33,167 nt of DNA from Opitutus sp. GAS368. GTDB lineage: Bacteria > Verrucomicrobiota > Verrucomicrobiia > Opitutales > Opitutaceae. The translations under genes were made by a program, and so were the position numbers. The notes under the pieces were generated by a model. The model did not search any database. It was not told the origin of the DNA and saw only the letters and a program-made list of their open reading frames with translations. The DNA lies in contig CAMATV010000001.1 of assembly GCA_945861235.1 (NCBI GenBank), forward strand, positions 1-33,167, given 5' to 3'. Shown in pieces: positions 23,400 to 32,687 of the stretch (positions are counted from its first letter, which is position 1; each line of letters starts with the position of its first letter).

Positions 23400-25394
23400 T
23401 CATATGGGCGCCGGCCGCAGCTTGCCGTCCGGTATCATCCGGATTAGATCGGGCAGATCGTAGGAGTGCAGCGCGCCCCGGACGACATCGCCCGCCGCCA
23501 GCGGCAAGTTGGGCGTGCGCACGATCTCCGCCCATCCGGCCGGCGGCGCCGGCAGTTCGAGCGAAGCGAAGAGCCCGGGCTCGAGCGCAGCCGCGTGCAG
23601 GGCGGCGATGGCGGCCTCCCGACCACACACGAGATGAACGCCACTCGCGGCGCCGAGGAAGCGGACCGCGTGCAGGATCGCCTCGGCCCGGAGCGCGACG
23701 AGATTGCGGGCCACGAGCAGTGCTTTCTGCGCCTGCTTCGTGTCGATCGCGTTCGAATTCGCGACCGAGCCCGATGCAGCCGGGCGCATTTCACCCAGTC
23801 CCGGCAGGTCGAGGGTGAGCAGGCACGTGCCGCGGCTCAGCAGCTTGTCCAGTCCGCCGCTCGCGACGCCGGCCTGTTTGCCGCCGTCCGGGAGGAACAG
23901 GATCGCCTCGGCGGAACCGCCCGCGGTGGCCGCCGGAAAATGGAGCGCGGCCAGCCAGAGTCCGGCGTCGTAGTGCAGGATCACGCTTTCGCCGCTGCGA
24001 CCCTGCCACGTGAAGCCGCCGCGGGTCTCAGGACGGACCGGCGGCAGCGCGGCCGCGGCGCGAATGCCCGCGACGGTGCGAATGCCCGCGGGCGTCGGAC
24101 GCCGCGGCTGGGCGCGCTTTACCTCGTCGGCTAGGAGCTCGAAAAGCGAGAGCGCCCCGGCCATGCGCAGGACCTGGCCCTCGGGTGTGCACAGCAGGCT
24201 CTTTTCCTCGGGCAGCTTGATCGGCGCTTCCCGCACGGGCGCGTCGATCCCGAGCAGCCACCGACGCATCCAGCGCGTCGCACCTTCGCGCAGGCGAATG
24301 GAGAAACCGTGCTTCTCGTCGGTCTCGACCAGCTCGACTGACTCGGGCGCATCGAGCCGGGTGTAGATCCGCTTCGACTGGCGGAAAATATCCCAGGCGC
24401 CCTGAATGTCGAAGTAGTCCTGAGTCGCCACGCACAGCAGCGTGGGTCGCGGCGCACGCAGGAGCACGAAGTCCGCGTGGTCGAGCCCGCCTTCGATCTG
24501 CCCGTAGATGGTCTGTTCGTAGTCCTGCGGACCGATCGTCTGGTAGAGCCGCCGGAATCCGGTCAGGTAACAACTGGGCGCCGCGCACGCGATCCGCTCG
24601 TCGAGCGCCATCAGATACGATGTCAGCGTGCCGCCCCCGGAGTTGCCCGTCGCGCCGATGCGATCACGCAGGATGTCCGAACGGCTCTGTAGGTAATCGA
24701 TGCCGCGCATGCCGTCCCAGATGAAGTACCGCGCCACCTCGACGCCCGTGAGCCGGCAGCGCAGCCCGAGCAGGTGATGCTCCTGCGTAGGGCCGTAGAC
24801 GGGTTTCTCGCTGCCCGACAGGTACTGGCGTCGCTCGCCCTGGCCCACAGGGTCGTAGCTGAGCACCGCGAGGCCATTCCGTGCCATCAGGGCGCAGGCC
24901 AGTTGATAGGTTTCGATCGCCTTGCCGTTGGCGCTGTGGCCGCACGAGAAGAGCACGCCGGGATAAGGTCCGGGCGTGGCCGGCAGGTAGAGGTTCGCCG
25001 TGACCAGATAGCCGGGCAGGCTCTCGTAGATCACCTTCTCGATGCGATAACCCTCGCCTTGAACATGGCCGACCACGCGCGCGTTCAGCGGCGTCCGCTC
25101 AGGAAATCCGCCGAGCTGTTGCACGAAGAAGGCTCGGAGTCGCGACTGATAAGCGCGGATCTGTTCCGGCGTCTTGAGCGCGTCGTACGCCGCCTGACGC
25201 CGGTCCAGCGCCGCGAAGGCCAGTCCGTCGAGATGCTTCTCGAGCATCGCGTCCGCCGCCACGCCCCCCACGGGTCCGCCGTGAGTCGCGAGGGCGGGCG
25301 TCGCGCCGAGCACCCGTTGACCATACGCCAGCGTTGCGGTGCCGAGCCCCACGGTTCTCAGGAAGCCGCGGCGGGAGGGGGTGAATGTTTGCAT
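23400..25394 (-). CDS. Exported acetyl-xylan-esterase-like alpha/beta-hydrolase, paralogue
   Basis: A 664-residue protein with a Tat-type signal (SRRGFLRTVGLGTATLAYG). The catalytic domain (about 100-380) carries GNSGGG (S252), ATQDYFD (D326) and EKHGFS (H362), plus the same framework as the paralogue at 17656: YESLPGYLVTANLYLPAT and SYDPVGQGERRQYLSG. A C-terminal second alpha/beta-hydrolase-like part (about 450-664) has VHLVCGREAAIAAL at the elbow, so no serine nucleophile. One paralogue uses a Tat-type signal and the other a Sec signal. The ATG at 25394 is selected because the 102 codons upstream encode no family-like sequence and overlap the receptor. It lies 80 bp after the receptor stop, giving a receptor-hydrolase-oxidoreductase-oxidoreductase operon. 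Confidence 0.85.
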   Translation of the reverse strand: MQTFTPSRRGFLRTVGLGTATLAYGQRVLGATPALATHGGPVGGVAADAMLEKHLDGLAFAALDRRQAAYDALKTPEQIRAYQSRLRAFFVQQLGGFPERTPLNARVVGHVQGEGYRIEKVIYESLPGYLVTANLYLPATPGPYPGVLFSCGHSANGKAIETYQLACALMARNGLAVLSYDPVGQGERRQYLSGSEKPVYGPTQEHHLLGLRCRLTGVEVARYFIWDGMRGIDYLQSRSDILRDRIGATGNSGGGTLTSYLMALDERIACAAPSCYLTGFRRLYQTIGPQDYEQTIYGQIEGGLDHADFVLLRAPRPTLLCVATQDYFDIQGAWDIFRQSKRIYTRLDAPESVELVETDEKHGFSIRLREGATRWMRRWLLGIDAPVREAPIKLPEEKSLLCTPEGQVLRMAGALSLFELLADEVKRAQPRRPTPAGIRTVAGIRAAAALPPVRPETRGGFTWQGRSGESVILHYDAGLWLAALHFPAATAGGSAEAILFLPDGGKQAGVASGGLDKLLSRGTCLLTLDLPGLGEMRPAASGSVANSNAIDTKQAQKALLVARNLVALRAEAILHAVRFLGAASGVHLVCGREAAIAALHAAALEPGLFASLELPAPPAGWAEIVRTPNLPLAAGDVVRGALHSYDLPDLIRMIPDGKLRPAPI

Positions 25395-25474
25395 GAGTGT
25401 AGCCTGTAAATCCTGTTCATCCTGTCGTCCGTTTAGATTGGTTTCTTTGTCAGCCGCGGTACGAGGCATCCTGA

Positions 25475-28381
25475 CTAGAAAACACCTTTCACGCCGAAGA
25501 CCCAGCTCGCGCCCTGGATTTCGAATTGGTTGAGCATGCCGCGCTGGTTTCGCAGATAGACGTAGCGGGCCTGGTTGGTGATGTTGCGGCCCGTGACCGT
25601 GAGCGATGTCCGTTCGGTGAGGCGGAAGTTCAGGCTCGTGCCGAGGAACAGGTAGGTCGGCAGATAACCGGTGGCGTTCTCCAGGGCCTCGGAGCTCCAA
25701 GCGCCGCGGAAGGCTACGTTGAGCCGCCGATACCGGAACGAAACGCCGGCCGACGCGGTTTTCGGCGCCGCGCGGTAGGCCAGTTCGGGGTCGCTGCGGG
25801 TGAATTGATTATAGTTCGCGAAAACGCCCAGTCCCTTGAAGACCCCGGGCAGAAACGTGAGCTGCTGGCTGTACGCGAACTCGATGCCCTTGTTCGTGAA
25901 ATCGCCGACGTTGGAGAGCGCCGTGAACGAGTACCCCGGATAGTCGTCACCCAGCCCGATGCTCTCGGCCGGGATGCCCGTGACCGACCGGTGGAGATCG
26001 CTGATGTCGAATTGAAACACGCCGATGGAGAACGTGCCCGCCGGCTCGAAGTACTGTTCGAGGCGGATCGAGTAGTTGTTGCCGTGTTCGGGCTTGAGCT
26101 CGGGATTCGGCAGCGTGCCGGTGCGGGTCGTGTCGTTGACCGAGAGCACGCCCGAGAGGCTGTTCAGATTCGCGCGCTGGATCGACTGGCTGAGCGACGC
26201 GATCGCCATGAGTTTGTCCGTGAAACGGTACCGCACCGCACCGCTGAAGAACGGGTCGGCGTAGTCGCCCCGGCGCTTCCTCAGCACATTCCGCTCGTAG
26301 CTCTTGCCCTCATTATCGGTCTTCTCGTACCGCACGCCACCCTGCACCATCAGGCGGCCGAAGCGGCTGTTCGCCAGAAAGTATCCCGCATCGATGTATT
26401 CGCGCGCCGAGCGCTCCGGCTGCAGGTTGCCCGCGGCGGTGAGATTGGCCGGATTGGGAATGAAGTACTCCGGATGCTGGCGCTGGATCACGCCGATCGC
26501 GTGCCGGTCGGGGAACGGAATCTGGCGGTCGAAAATGTTGCCGCCGGTGAAAGGATCGAAGGGCGCCACCGTGTCGGGCTGGTCCGCCTGCAGTCGATCC
26601 CCCGTTGGTCCGACGTAGGTCCAGGAGTAGCTGCCGGTGAGGCTGTAAAAACTCGCGGCGGTGCTCTTCAGTCCGACCTTGAAGAAGGTCGGATAGGTCC
26701 AGTTCATCGCGTACTTCGCGTTGATCTGGGCCAGCAGGTTTTTTGTGGTCGGTTCGTTGGGCGCCCGCACGATGTTGTTGGTCAGGCTGGTGCCCCGCCA
26801 GTTGTTCAGCACGTAGAGGTCGGGACCGGCGGTCTGCTGGAAGTCGAAGGCGGTTTCGCCGCTGCCGGAGCGCCGCGCCGTCCAGCCGACCCCGAACAAT
26901 TGCATATTGGCCGAACCGACTTCGTCGTCCATGGGCCCCTGCGCGCGCAGATTGCTGCGGTATTGACCGAGCCGGCTGTAGGCGAGGCTGGCGTCGAGCG
27001 TGAGCCGCTTGCCCTCGAAGAAGAGCTGGGGCGAAAAGGAGTGGGTATTGCTGATCCGGTGGCTGAGGCCGCCGGCGAGGTTGAACCGGTTGACGTTGTT
27101 GGCCGTAGGCACGCCGATGAAAACCAGGTCGTTCGAACCCGCCCCCAAGGTCGCCCGGGTGGCGGTGATGGCGAAGCTCTTGTTGTAGTTGCGCGCGTCC
27201 TCCCAGCTCGCCTGACCGCGCAATGCCAGCGTGAGCTGCGGGGTCAGCTTGTACTCGAGATTCAATCCACCGCCGCGCCGCTTCTGGATGATGGCGCCCT
27301 TGCCCCACTGCAGGCCCGTGATCACGGTGGGCAGGGGGCCCGGGGCCGTCGGCAGAGGGTTGTAGGTGAAATTCAAAAAGCCGGAGCCGCTGGTGGAGTT
27401 GGTCTCGGCCAGGTTCATGACCACGCCCAGCTTGCCATCGAGGAAGACATCCGAGTAGTCGAGCACGAGGGACGGATTGAGCGGCCGGCTCTGGCCGTCA
27501 TTGGGGCCGTTGACCTTGCCGAGTGTGAGCGGGTTGTGCGTGTTGTAGATCGAGTAGGCTTCCCAGGAGAAGAACCGGCCCTTGCGCTGAAACGCACTCT
27601 TGCTCCGCATGTTTATTGAGCCTGCCGGCGCGTCCGCGTCCATCTCCGCGCTGTTAGTCTTGTTGATCTCGATCGTGTCGGTGGCATAGGCAGAATAGGA
27701 ACTGAGCGCGGGCGCGCGCGTCGCGCCACTGGTCCGCACGCCGTCGACCATCAGCGCGCCATACTTGGAGTCCATGCCGCCCATGCTGACCGTAAACGGC
27801 ACGTCGCCCGAATAGATCACCTGCATGCCCGCCACGTATTGCAGCACGTCGCCGACATTGCCCTCGACGATCGAGCCGAAGGTGTCCGTCGCCACGACAC
27901 TCTTCACCGTCATGGCCGAGCGCTGCTCCATGATCGCCTTGGCCGTGCCTTCGCGGGCGGCGGTGACGGTGAAGCGATCGAGGGCGACGACATTCCGGCC
28001 GGTGTCGGTCGGCTGACTGCTCTTGAGGTTGAAATTGCGGACGACGATTTCACCGCCGCTCACCGTCACTGCCGTGGAGGCGGATTCGTAGCCGGTGTAG
28101 CTGACGATCACGGTCGCGTTTCCCGGCGGCACATTGACGAGGCGGTAGCGGCCGTCGCTCTGCGTCACGGCGCGAAGCTCGGTGCCCTGAAGGCGCACCT
28201 CGGCATTACCGAGGTATTCGCCGCTGGCGGGATTGAGCACGCGACCCTCGATGATGCCGCCTCTTGCCGCCGCCGCGGCGGGGCCGGAGGGCGCGACCGC
28301 AGCAGCGGCTTGGGCCGGTGGCCGCGGCGCCAGACTCAGCACGATCCAACTAATCAGCAGGGCGGTGGGGAGAAGCTTCAA
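25475..28381 (-). CDS. TonB-dependent receptor with carboxypeptidase-regulatory-like domain
   Basis: A 968-residue receptor if it starts at TTG 28381, which gives the signal peptide MKLLPTALLISWIVLSLAP; no in-frame ATG exists between there and the plug. The carboxypeptidase-regulatory-like domain (about 43-120) has IIEGRVLNPASGEYLGNAEV and DGRYRLVNVPPGNATVIVSY. The plug (about 150-275) has VEGNVGDVLQYVAGMQVIYS and MDADAPAGSINMRSKS. The barrel ends GVKGVF with terminal Phe. It resembles the STN receptor barrel type (LNEQRNAANIKNVVALDEYN, GNVGDLLKFIPGM there) more than the pair at 13676 and 28875, so at least two receptor subfamilies are present. It lacks an STN domain. It is the probable first gene of an operon with the hydrolase at 23400, and it has the CU-rich leader TTTCTCCACCT before the start. 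Confidence 0.9.
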   Translation of the reverse strand: MKLLPTALLISWIVLSLAPRPPAQAAAAVAPSGPAAAAARGGIIEGRVLNPASGEYLGNAEVRLQGTELRAVTQSDGRYRLVNVPPGNATVIVSYTGYESASTAVTVSGGEIVVRNFNLKSSQPTDTGRNVVALDRFTVTAAREGTAKAIMEQRSAMTVKSVVATDTFGSIVEGNVGDVLQYVAGMQVIYSGDVPFTVSMGGMDSKYGALMVDGVRTSGATRAPALSSYSAYATDTIEINKTNSAEMDADAPAGSINMRSKSAFQRKGRFFSWEAYSIYNTHNPLTLGKVNGPNDGQSRPLNPSLVLDYSDVFLDGKLGVVMNLAETNSTSGSGFLNFTYNPLPTAPGPLPTVITGLQWGKGAIIQKRRGGGLNLEYKLTPQLTLALRGQASWEDARNYNKSFAITATRATLGAGSNDLVFIGVPTANNVNRFNLAGGLSHRISNTHSFSPQLFFEGKRLTLDASLAYSRLGQYRSNLRAQGPMDDEVGSANMQLFGVGWTARRSGSGETAFDFQQTAGPDLYVLNNWRGTSLTNNIVRAPNEPTTKNLLAQINAKYAMNWTYPTFFKVGLKSTAASFYSLTGSYSWTYVGPTGDRLQADQPDTVAPFDPFTGGNIFDRQIPFPDRHAIGVIQRQHPEYFIPNPANLTAAGNLQPERSAREYIDAGYFLANSRFGRLMVQGGVRYEKTDNEGKSYERNVLRKRRGDYADPFFSGAVRYRFTDKLMAIASLSQSIQRANLNSLSGVLSVNDTTRTGTLPNPELKPEHGNNYSIRLEQYFEPAGTFSIGVFQFDISDLHRSVTGIPAESIGLGDDYPGYSFTALSNVGDFTNKGIEFAYSQQLTFLPGVFKGLGVFANYNQFTRSDPELAYRAAPKTASAGVSFRYRRLNVAFRGAWSSEALENATGYLPTYLFLGTSLNFRLTERTSLTVTGRNITNQARYVYLRNQRGMLNQFEIQGASWVFGVKGVF

Positions 28382-28695
28382 AGGTGGAGAAACTGGGCGG
28401 GCATGGTGGGGAACTGACCTGGCGGAGGCGCGGCGTCCGAGGGGGTAAACGCCGGCGAGAGGAGTGAGGCGCACGATCCGGGGAAAGTAAACCGGGTTTT
28501 TCGAAGTAGGTTTCCGGCCGGATATCCGGGCAGGACCGGGAAGAAAATGGTCCTTCCGTTCGGCGGTGGGACGCGCGGAATTGGCAATGACGTTTCGCAC
28601 GACTCGCGATTGTCGGCGCAGAACCCTGGGCGTTGGCTCCTGGCCGGACACCGGCGCTTCCGTTCCTTCCAACTCCGGCCGGCCCCAGAATTCTT

Positions 28696-28790
28696 ATGAG
28701 CACGAGCACGACGAACCGCAGGGACTTTCTCAAATAAGGCATGATCGGCACGGCGGGCGTGTCGATCGGCACCATGGGTTTCGCTGATAG
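28696..28790 (+). pseudogene. Tat signal-peptide remnant of an exported oxidoreductase-like gene
   Basis: Plus-strand frame MSTSTTNRRDFLK, then TAA (28735-28737), then GMIGTAGVSIGTMGFADR. This is a near-perfect Tat signal of the type seen on Gfo/Idh/MocA oxidoreductases, with one in-frame stop. After GFADR the frame runs directly into a B repeat at about 28791, and no homologous sequence follows. Both a stop codon and loss of the body mark it as dead. It is the only plus-strand gene trace between 3 and 32 kb. Confidence 0.65.
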
Positions 28791-28830
28791 AAAACTGGAT
28801 TTTCAGGGGGATCGGATCCGGGAGGGGTTT
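28788..28830. repeat. Dispersed repeat unit B, copy 6
   Basis: GAAAACTGGATTTTCAGGGG continuing to GATCGGATCCGGGAGGGGT. It lies 45 bp beyond the stop of the receptor at 28875 and joins directly to the Tat-signal remnant. The rest of the 28382-28695 gap shows only the CU-rich leader of the receptor at 25475 and no gene. Confidence 0.9.
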
Positions 28831-28874
28831 AGTGGCGGAATTACGCCCTCCCGGAACCTAACTGTCCTGTCCGA

Positions 28875-31800
28875 TTAGAACCGACCGGAAAGTCCGGCGG
28901 TGATGGTGAGGAAGTTTTGCGTGTAAGCCTGGTATCGGTGTGAGGTACCCTGATAAAAGGCCTGCGGCTCCTTGGTCAAGTTGCTGATATCGAGTGTGGC
29001 GGTGAGCTTCGGATTAATTTGGTAACCCATGCCCCAATCCAACACCGTTCGGGCATAGCGATAGAGATTAGCCCCGGGGGCGGTCGCGCTGAACGAGGAA
29101 ATATAGGAGCCGTTGTAGTTGGCGATAACGCGCGTGTTAAAGTTTTTGTAGGACCACCGCACCATGACATTTCCCAACTTCGGTACAAAACCGGCCACTT
29201 CACCGGTCTTCCGCTGGACGCCGGCGAGGTTGCCGAAATCACCTTCGGTGGTGAGCGTGGTGTAATTGGCCGAGAGGGCCATTCCCTTCCAAAGCCCGGG
29301 CAGAAACGTGAACTGCTGCTGGTAGCTCAATTCAAAGCCGTTTACTTTGGCGGTACCCGCATTGAGCGAAGTTTGGATGCGATAGCCCGCATACTCGCCG
29401 TTGAACCCGTTACCGTTGCCACTGGAGACAATCCCGTTGTCTAATCCACTCACGATGTAGTCGGTAATATTCTTGTTGAACCAGCCCACGGACAGGCTGC
29501 CCAAGGGTTCAAAATAATATTCGAGCGTCGCATCCCAATTGGTCGCCATCTGCGGCAGCAAGGACGGATTGTTGATGGTGATCGTCTCCGTCGACTCGCT
29601 GACCGACTCATTAGGCATGAGGTTGGTCGGAGCAGCGCGGCCGAAGCCGGTCGACCAGCTCAAGCGGGCCTTGAGGTTCCGCGTAATATCGTGGTGGATA
29701 TGGACGCTCGGGAAGGTCTTGGTGTAGCTCCCCTCCAGAGTACGCCGGTAGGCATCGTAATCGCGAAATGCCGATCCGCGGGGGTCGGAAACTTGCTGGG
29801 CGACGGTGCTGACGTTCGTGCCCTTCGTGCGCACCCACCCGTAGCTTTCTGTTTCGGTTTTTTCCTGACGCACCCCGGCAAGAAAGCCGCTGCGGGACAG
29901 CCAGCCTTGGGAGCCGAACTTGCCCTTGAACATGCCATAACCGGCGGTGACGTCCTCGGTCACACCCCGATCGCCAGTGTAGGCATTTTGGTGAAAGAAG
30001 TAGAGATCCTCGGACCAAAGTGCCGGATTTTTTGGCGCGCGGTCCGTCATGAAATCAGAGACCTGCCAGATCGGCATATTCTTGCCTTCGGCAAACGTGC
30101 CGTAAAACCCGATGGTGGGATCCGTGGGAAGGGCTGCGGCACCGAGGTAACTCCACCGGCGGCTATAATTTTGGATCTTTATGTCCAGTTGCCGCCAAGT
30201 GAATCCAGTTTTGAAGACGATGGGGGCAGCCGTGGGCAGGGTGTAAATCAGGTCCGCGTTGAAATGTTTGTTATACTGATTCTGAGTCTGCGGACTGGCA
30301 GCTAGCCCGTTGGCGATCGGGCGGTAATTATTGGGATCCGAGATATCCGGACCGGCGGTTTGGGTAAGACGGGAAAAATCCGCGCCGTTAGGGCTCTCGA
30401 GGGTCCAGCCAGCGCCAGCCATGCGTTGCGTGAGCGCGTATTGGCCGCCCTTCCCGCCACCCGTGGTCTGACCGGTCATAAGATTATTCCGGCTGTAGCC
30501 GGTATTATAATCGAGTTTGATCGGCCCGTAGGTGTGTTCACCCGCAAAGGACGCGAGCCACTGCCGGACGATGTAGCTGTTCGGACCCGTCGTGCTCAGA
30601 TCAATCAGCGACGTGTTCGTCGCGCTCGTCAGGTAGTTGGCCGTGGTCAGCGGCCGAACGGTGGTCACGGTATCCGTCCAACCGGGATTAATGCCCGTGG
30701 CGAGGGAGGTCGCGCTGGGGACGGCGGTGCCGGAGCCGGTGTAAGCCCGCATGGTATAGCCACGGCGCATCCGCTCGATATTATGGTTGAACAGGGAGTT
30801 AACCGTGAACTTTGAAGTATCCGAAAACCGATACTCCGTCTTCACGTTTACGTTCTTCTGCGCCCGGTTATTGAAATTGTTTCGAATACTGTAATCCCAA
30901 ACGTACGCCGGAGACGCCGTCACGTTTTGGAAATTGCGATTAACGATCACGCCGCCAATCGCGTTTTCACTATAGCGGACGTTGGCCTGCACTCCGAGAT
31001 TACGCTGTTCCCCAAAAACGCTGAAGACTTCCTGATAGGAGAGCGTGAACAGTGGATGATAACGATGCTGCGCCCGGAGCGGAACATGCTCCGTGAAGGG
31101 AGGCGCGCCGCGAACCATCGAGCTGAAGTTCAGAATCCGCCTTTCCTTCATGTTGAGGGTCGACCGGGTTTTCAAATTGAGGTTGCCGCCGAGCGAGTCG
31201 GCGCTCGCATCGGGGGTCAACCCCTTGATCATTTCCATCTGCTCGTACATCGTCGCCGAAACCGTGTGCACTTCCAGCGCGCGGTTCGTACCGATGGTGG
31301 GCATGCGCTGGCCATCCATCGTCACCGTGTTCAGGTTGCCCGGCATGCCGCGGACTTGGAACCCGGTGTTGAGCCCCTCGTCATTCGTGGAAGGGGCGAC
31401 GCCGGGCAGGCGCATCATTACTTCGCCCACACTCATGTTCGGCAGGTTGCCGAAGGAATCCATCGCCACCACGTTCTTCACGTTATTCGCGTTGCGTTGC
31501 ATCGTAAGCGCTAGGGCATTGCCCTCGCGTTCCCCGGTTACCTTGAAGGCATCCAGTTTATAGACGCTGCTCGTGAGCTCGGCATTGCTGGTCGAACGCT
31601 GGCTCCCAGCGACCGAGATCGATACTTTCATCGTATCAAGACCCAGATAACTGATCGAAATCTCGTGAGTTCCCGCCGGTAGGCCAGTCAAGACGTAACG
31701 GCCGGAGTTGTCCGACTGAGTGGAGAGTCCGAGTTGGGGCACCTCGACGATGGCGCCCTCAAGGCCCCTTTTCGTTTCGGCGTTGCTAACAAAGCCGGTG

Positions 31801-31919
31801 AGGCTACCGCTTCCCCTGGCTTGAGAGGTGGCGGTGGCGGCAGGTTGGGCGAGCGAAGTGGGCAACCCTTGGAGGGCAGCCCACGCGGTTAGTCCGACTA
31901 ACAGGGGCAATATTTTCAT
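28875..31919 (-). CDS. TonB-dependent receptor with carboxypeptidase-regulatory-like domain, paralogue
   Basis: A 1014-residue receptor. Signal peptide MKILPLLVGLTAWAALQGLP; regulatory-like domain (about 40-125: LTGFVSNAETKRGLEGAIVE, SDNSGRYVLTGLPAGTHEIS); YKLDAFKVTGEREGNALALT; plug (about 150-275: MSVGEVMMRLPGVAPS, VRGMPGNLNTVTMDG, ADSLGGNLNLKT); barrel ending GLSGRF. It is a close paralogue of 13676-16690 along its whole length. It has no STN domain, yet its upstream region holds the 89-bp unit A that also precedes the sigma factor operon, then B and C units, so it is a candidate target of that sigma factor. The ATG at 31919 was chosen over an upstream codon at 31958 because it begins the signal peptide. 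Confidence 0.93.
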   Translation of the reverse strand: MKILPLLVGLTAWAALQGLPTSLAQPAATATSQARGSGSLTGFVSNAETKRGLEGAIVEVPQLGLSTQSDNSGRYVLTGLPAGTHEISISYLGLDTMKVSISVAGSQRSTSNAELTSSVYKLDAFKVTGEREGNALALTMQRNANNVKNVVAMDSFGNLPNMSVGEVMMRLPGVAPSTNDEGLNTGFQVRGMPGNLNTVTMDGQRMPTIGTNRALEVHTVSATMYEQMEMIKGLTPDASADSLGGNLNLKTRSTLNMKERRILNFSSMVRGAPPFTEHVPLRAQHRYHPLFTLSYQEVFSVFGEQRNLGVQANVRYSENAIGGVIVNRNFQNVTASPAYVWDYSIRNNFNNRAQKNVNVKTEYRFSDTSKFTVNSLFNHNIERMRRGYTMRAYTGSGTAVPSATSLATGINPGWTDTVTTVRPLTTANYLTSATNTSLIDLSTTGPNSYIVRQWLASFAGEHTYGPIKLDYNTGYSRNNLMTGQTTGGGKGGQYALTQRMAGAGWTLESPNGADFSRLTQTAGPDISDPNNYRPIANGLAASPQTQNQYNKHFNADLIYTLPTAAPIVFKTGFTWRQLDIKIQNYSRRWSYLGAAALPTDPTIGFYGTFAEGKNMPIWQVSDFMTDRAPKNPALWSEDLYFFHQNAYTGDRGVTEDVTAGYGMFKGKFGSQGWLSRSGFLAGVRQEKTETESYGWVRTKGTNVSTVAQQVSDPRGSAFRDYDAYRRTLEGSYTKTFPSVHIHHDITRNLKARLSWSTGFGRAAPTNLMPNESVSESTETITINNPSLLPQMATNWDATLEYYFEPLGSLSVGWFNKNITDYIVSGLDNGIVSSGNGNGFNGEYAGYRIQTSLNAGTAKVNGFELSYQQQFTFLPGLWKGMALSANYTTLTTEGDFGNLAGVQRKTGEVAGFVPKLGNVMVRWSYKNFNTRVIANYNGSYISSFSATAPGANLYRYARTVLDWGMGYQINPKLTATLDISNLTKEPQAFYQGTSHRYQAYTQNFLTITAGLSGRF

Positions 31920-31982
31920 GGTCTGATTTTCGTGGGGGGCAGATCGTGGAAAGTTCACTCACTCTCAAGAAACGGCATTCGT

Positions 31983-32071
31983 AAAACATACCTGCGAGAC
32001 CTGCGGGTGGTTTCTTTCGGTCACGGCCAAAACCCGGTTTTTGGGCGGGGGCTGATCGGAAGCTGGATTTT
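31983..32071. repeat. Unit A: 89-bp exact repeat, copy 2
   Basis: Identical to 11896-11984. It lies 63 bp upstream of the receptor start at 31919. A 70-bp stretch of unrelated sequence (32072-32140) separates it from the next B unit, whereas at 11.9 kb A and B are fused, so this copy appears to be split by an insertion. Confidence 0.95.
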
Positions 32072-32140
32072 TTTCGACGCCGGTCACTTCCACCTTGGCG
32101 AGTTGCTCGATGTGGAGCAGGACACTGCCAAGTTGAGCGG

Positions 32141-32197
32141 CTGCTAGGAAACTGGATTTTCAGGGGGATCGGATCCGGGAGGGGTTTAAGGGGAGGG
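32141..32197. repeat. Dispersed repeat unit B, copy 7
   Basis: GCTGCTAGGAAACTGGATTT onward, then GGGGGATCGGATCCGGGAGG and TTTAAGGGGAGGGG. This is the longest and most regular copy and is followed directly by unit C. Confidence 0.92.
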
Positions 32198-32404
32198 GCA
32201 GGGGGGGATTTGGATGAGTTAGACGTAAATGAGTCGATTTTGGGAGGGCGGCGGGTTCGGGTGATGCTGGGGACTTGGGGTGGGGAACGACTGCGACCGA
32301 AAGGGGGATTGCGGGCGCGAATCGAGGCTCTGCTTGCCGTTTGGGGACAAGCAACGTGGGGTGGGGATGAACGAGCGGTGAGCTCCGAATCGCTCGGGGT
32401 CAAG
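32198..32404. repeat. Unit C: about 205-bp repeat, copy 2
   Basis: Collinear with 16824-17028. The hairpin TGCTTG/CAAGCA near 32330-32356 is kept in weaker form. Open frames that can be drawn across it on the minus strand share translated segments with the other copy only because the DNA is repeated; there is no start-site or codon evidence for a protein. The stretch 32405-32687 shows only a GC-rich hairpin at 32634-32652 and no gene. Confidence 0.88.
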
Positions 32405-32687
32405 TCGCAACGCGTTGCGGGCCTCCGAGCGAATTTCCCATTATGCGTTTTGTGTTGGCCGGATCGAACCAGCGCACGGTGGGACGAGGGTTGTTATGAC
32501 GGTGACCCTGTTTGCATCACATGCTCCGATGCACAGGCTTTCTGCTGTTCCTTCCCAAGTTAGCATCACGACGACTCCCATTCATCGGGCGTCACCAACC
32601 GAGCCTACACGGGCCACGGTGGTCAATTGATGTGGGCCGCGTTTCGCGGGCCAAAATCGCCGTGGTGCTTCAGGTCGGATCGTTCCA

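Noticed and set aside
22166..23818. Plus-strand open frame of 550 codons
   Set aside because: It spans parts of two well-supported minus-strand genes and the gap between them; translation is low-complexity and it lies antisense to conserved motifs.
25526..27619. Long plus-strand open frame opposite the receptor at 25475-28381
   Set aside because: It is an antisense shadow of a GC-rich gene whose own strand shows clear receptor motifs; the antisense translation is Arg/Ala/Val rich without domains.
32455..32490. tRNA-like T-arm on the minus strand (GGTTCGATCC) that could mark an attachment site
   Set aside because: Only two or three of five stem pairs form and no cloverleaf can be built around it.
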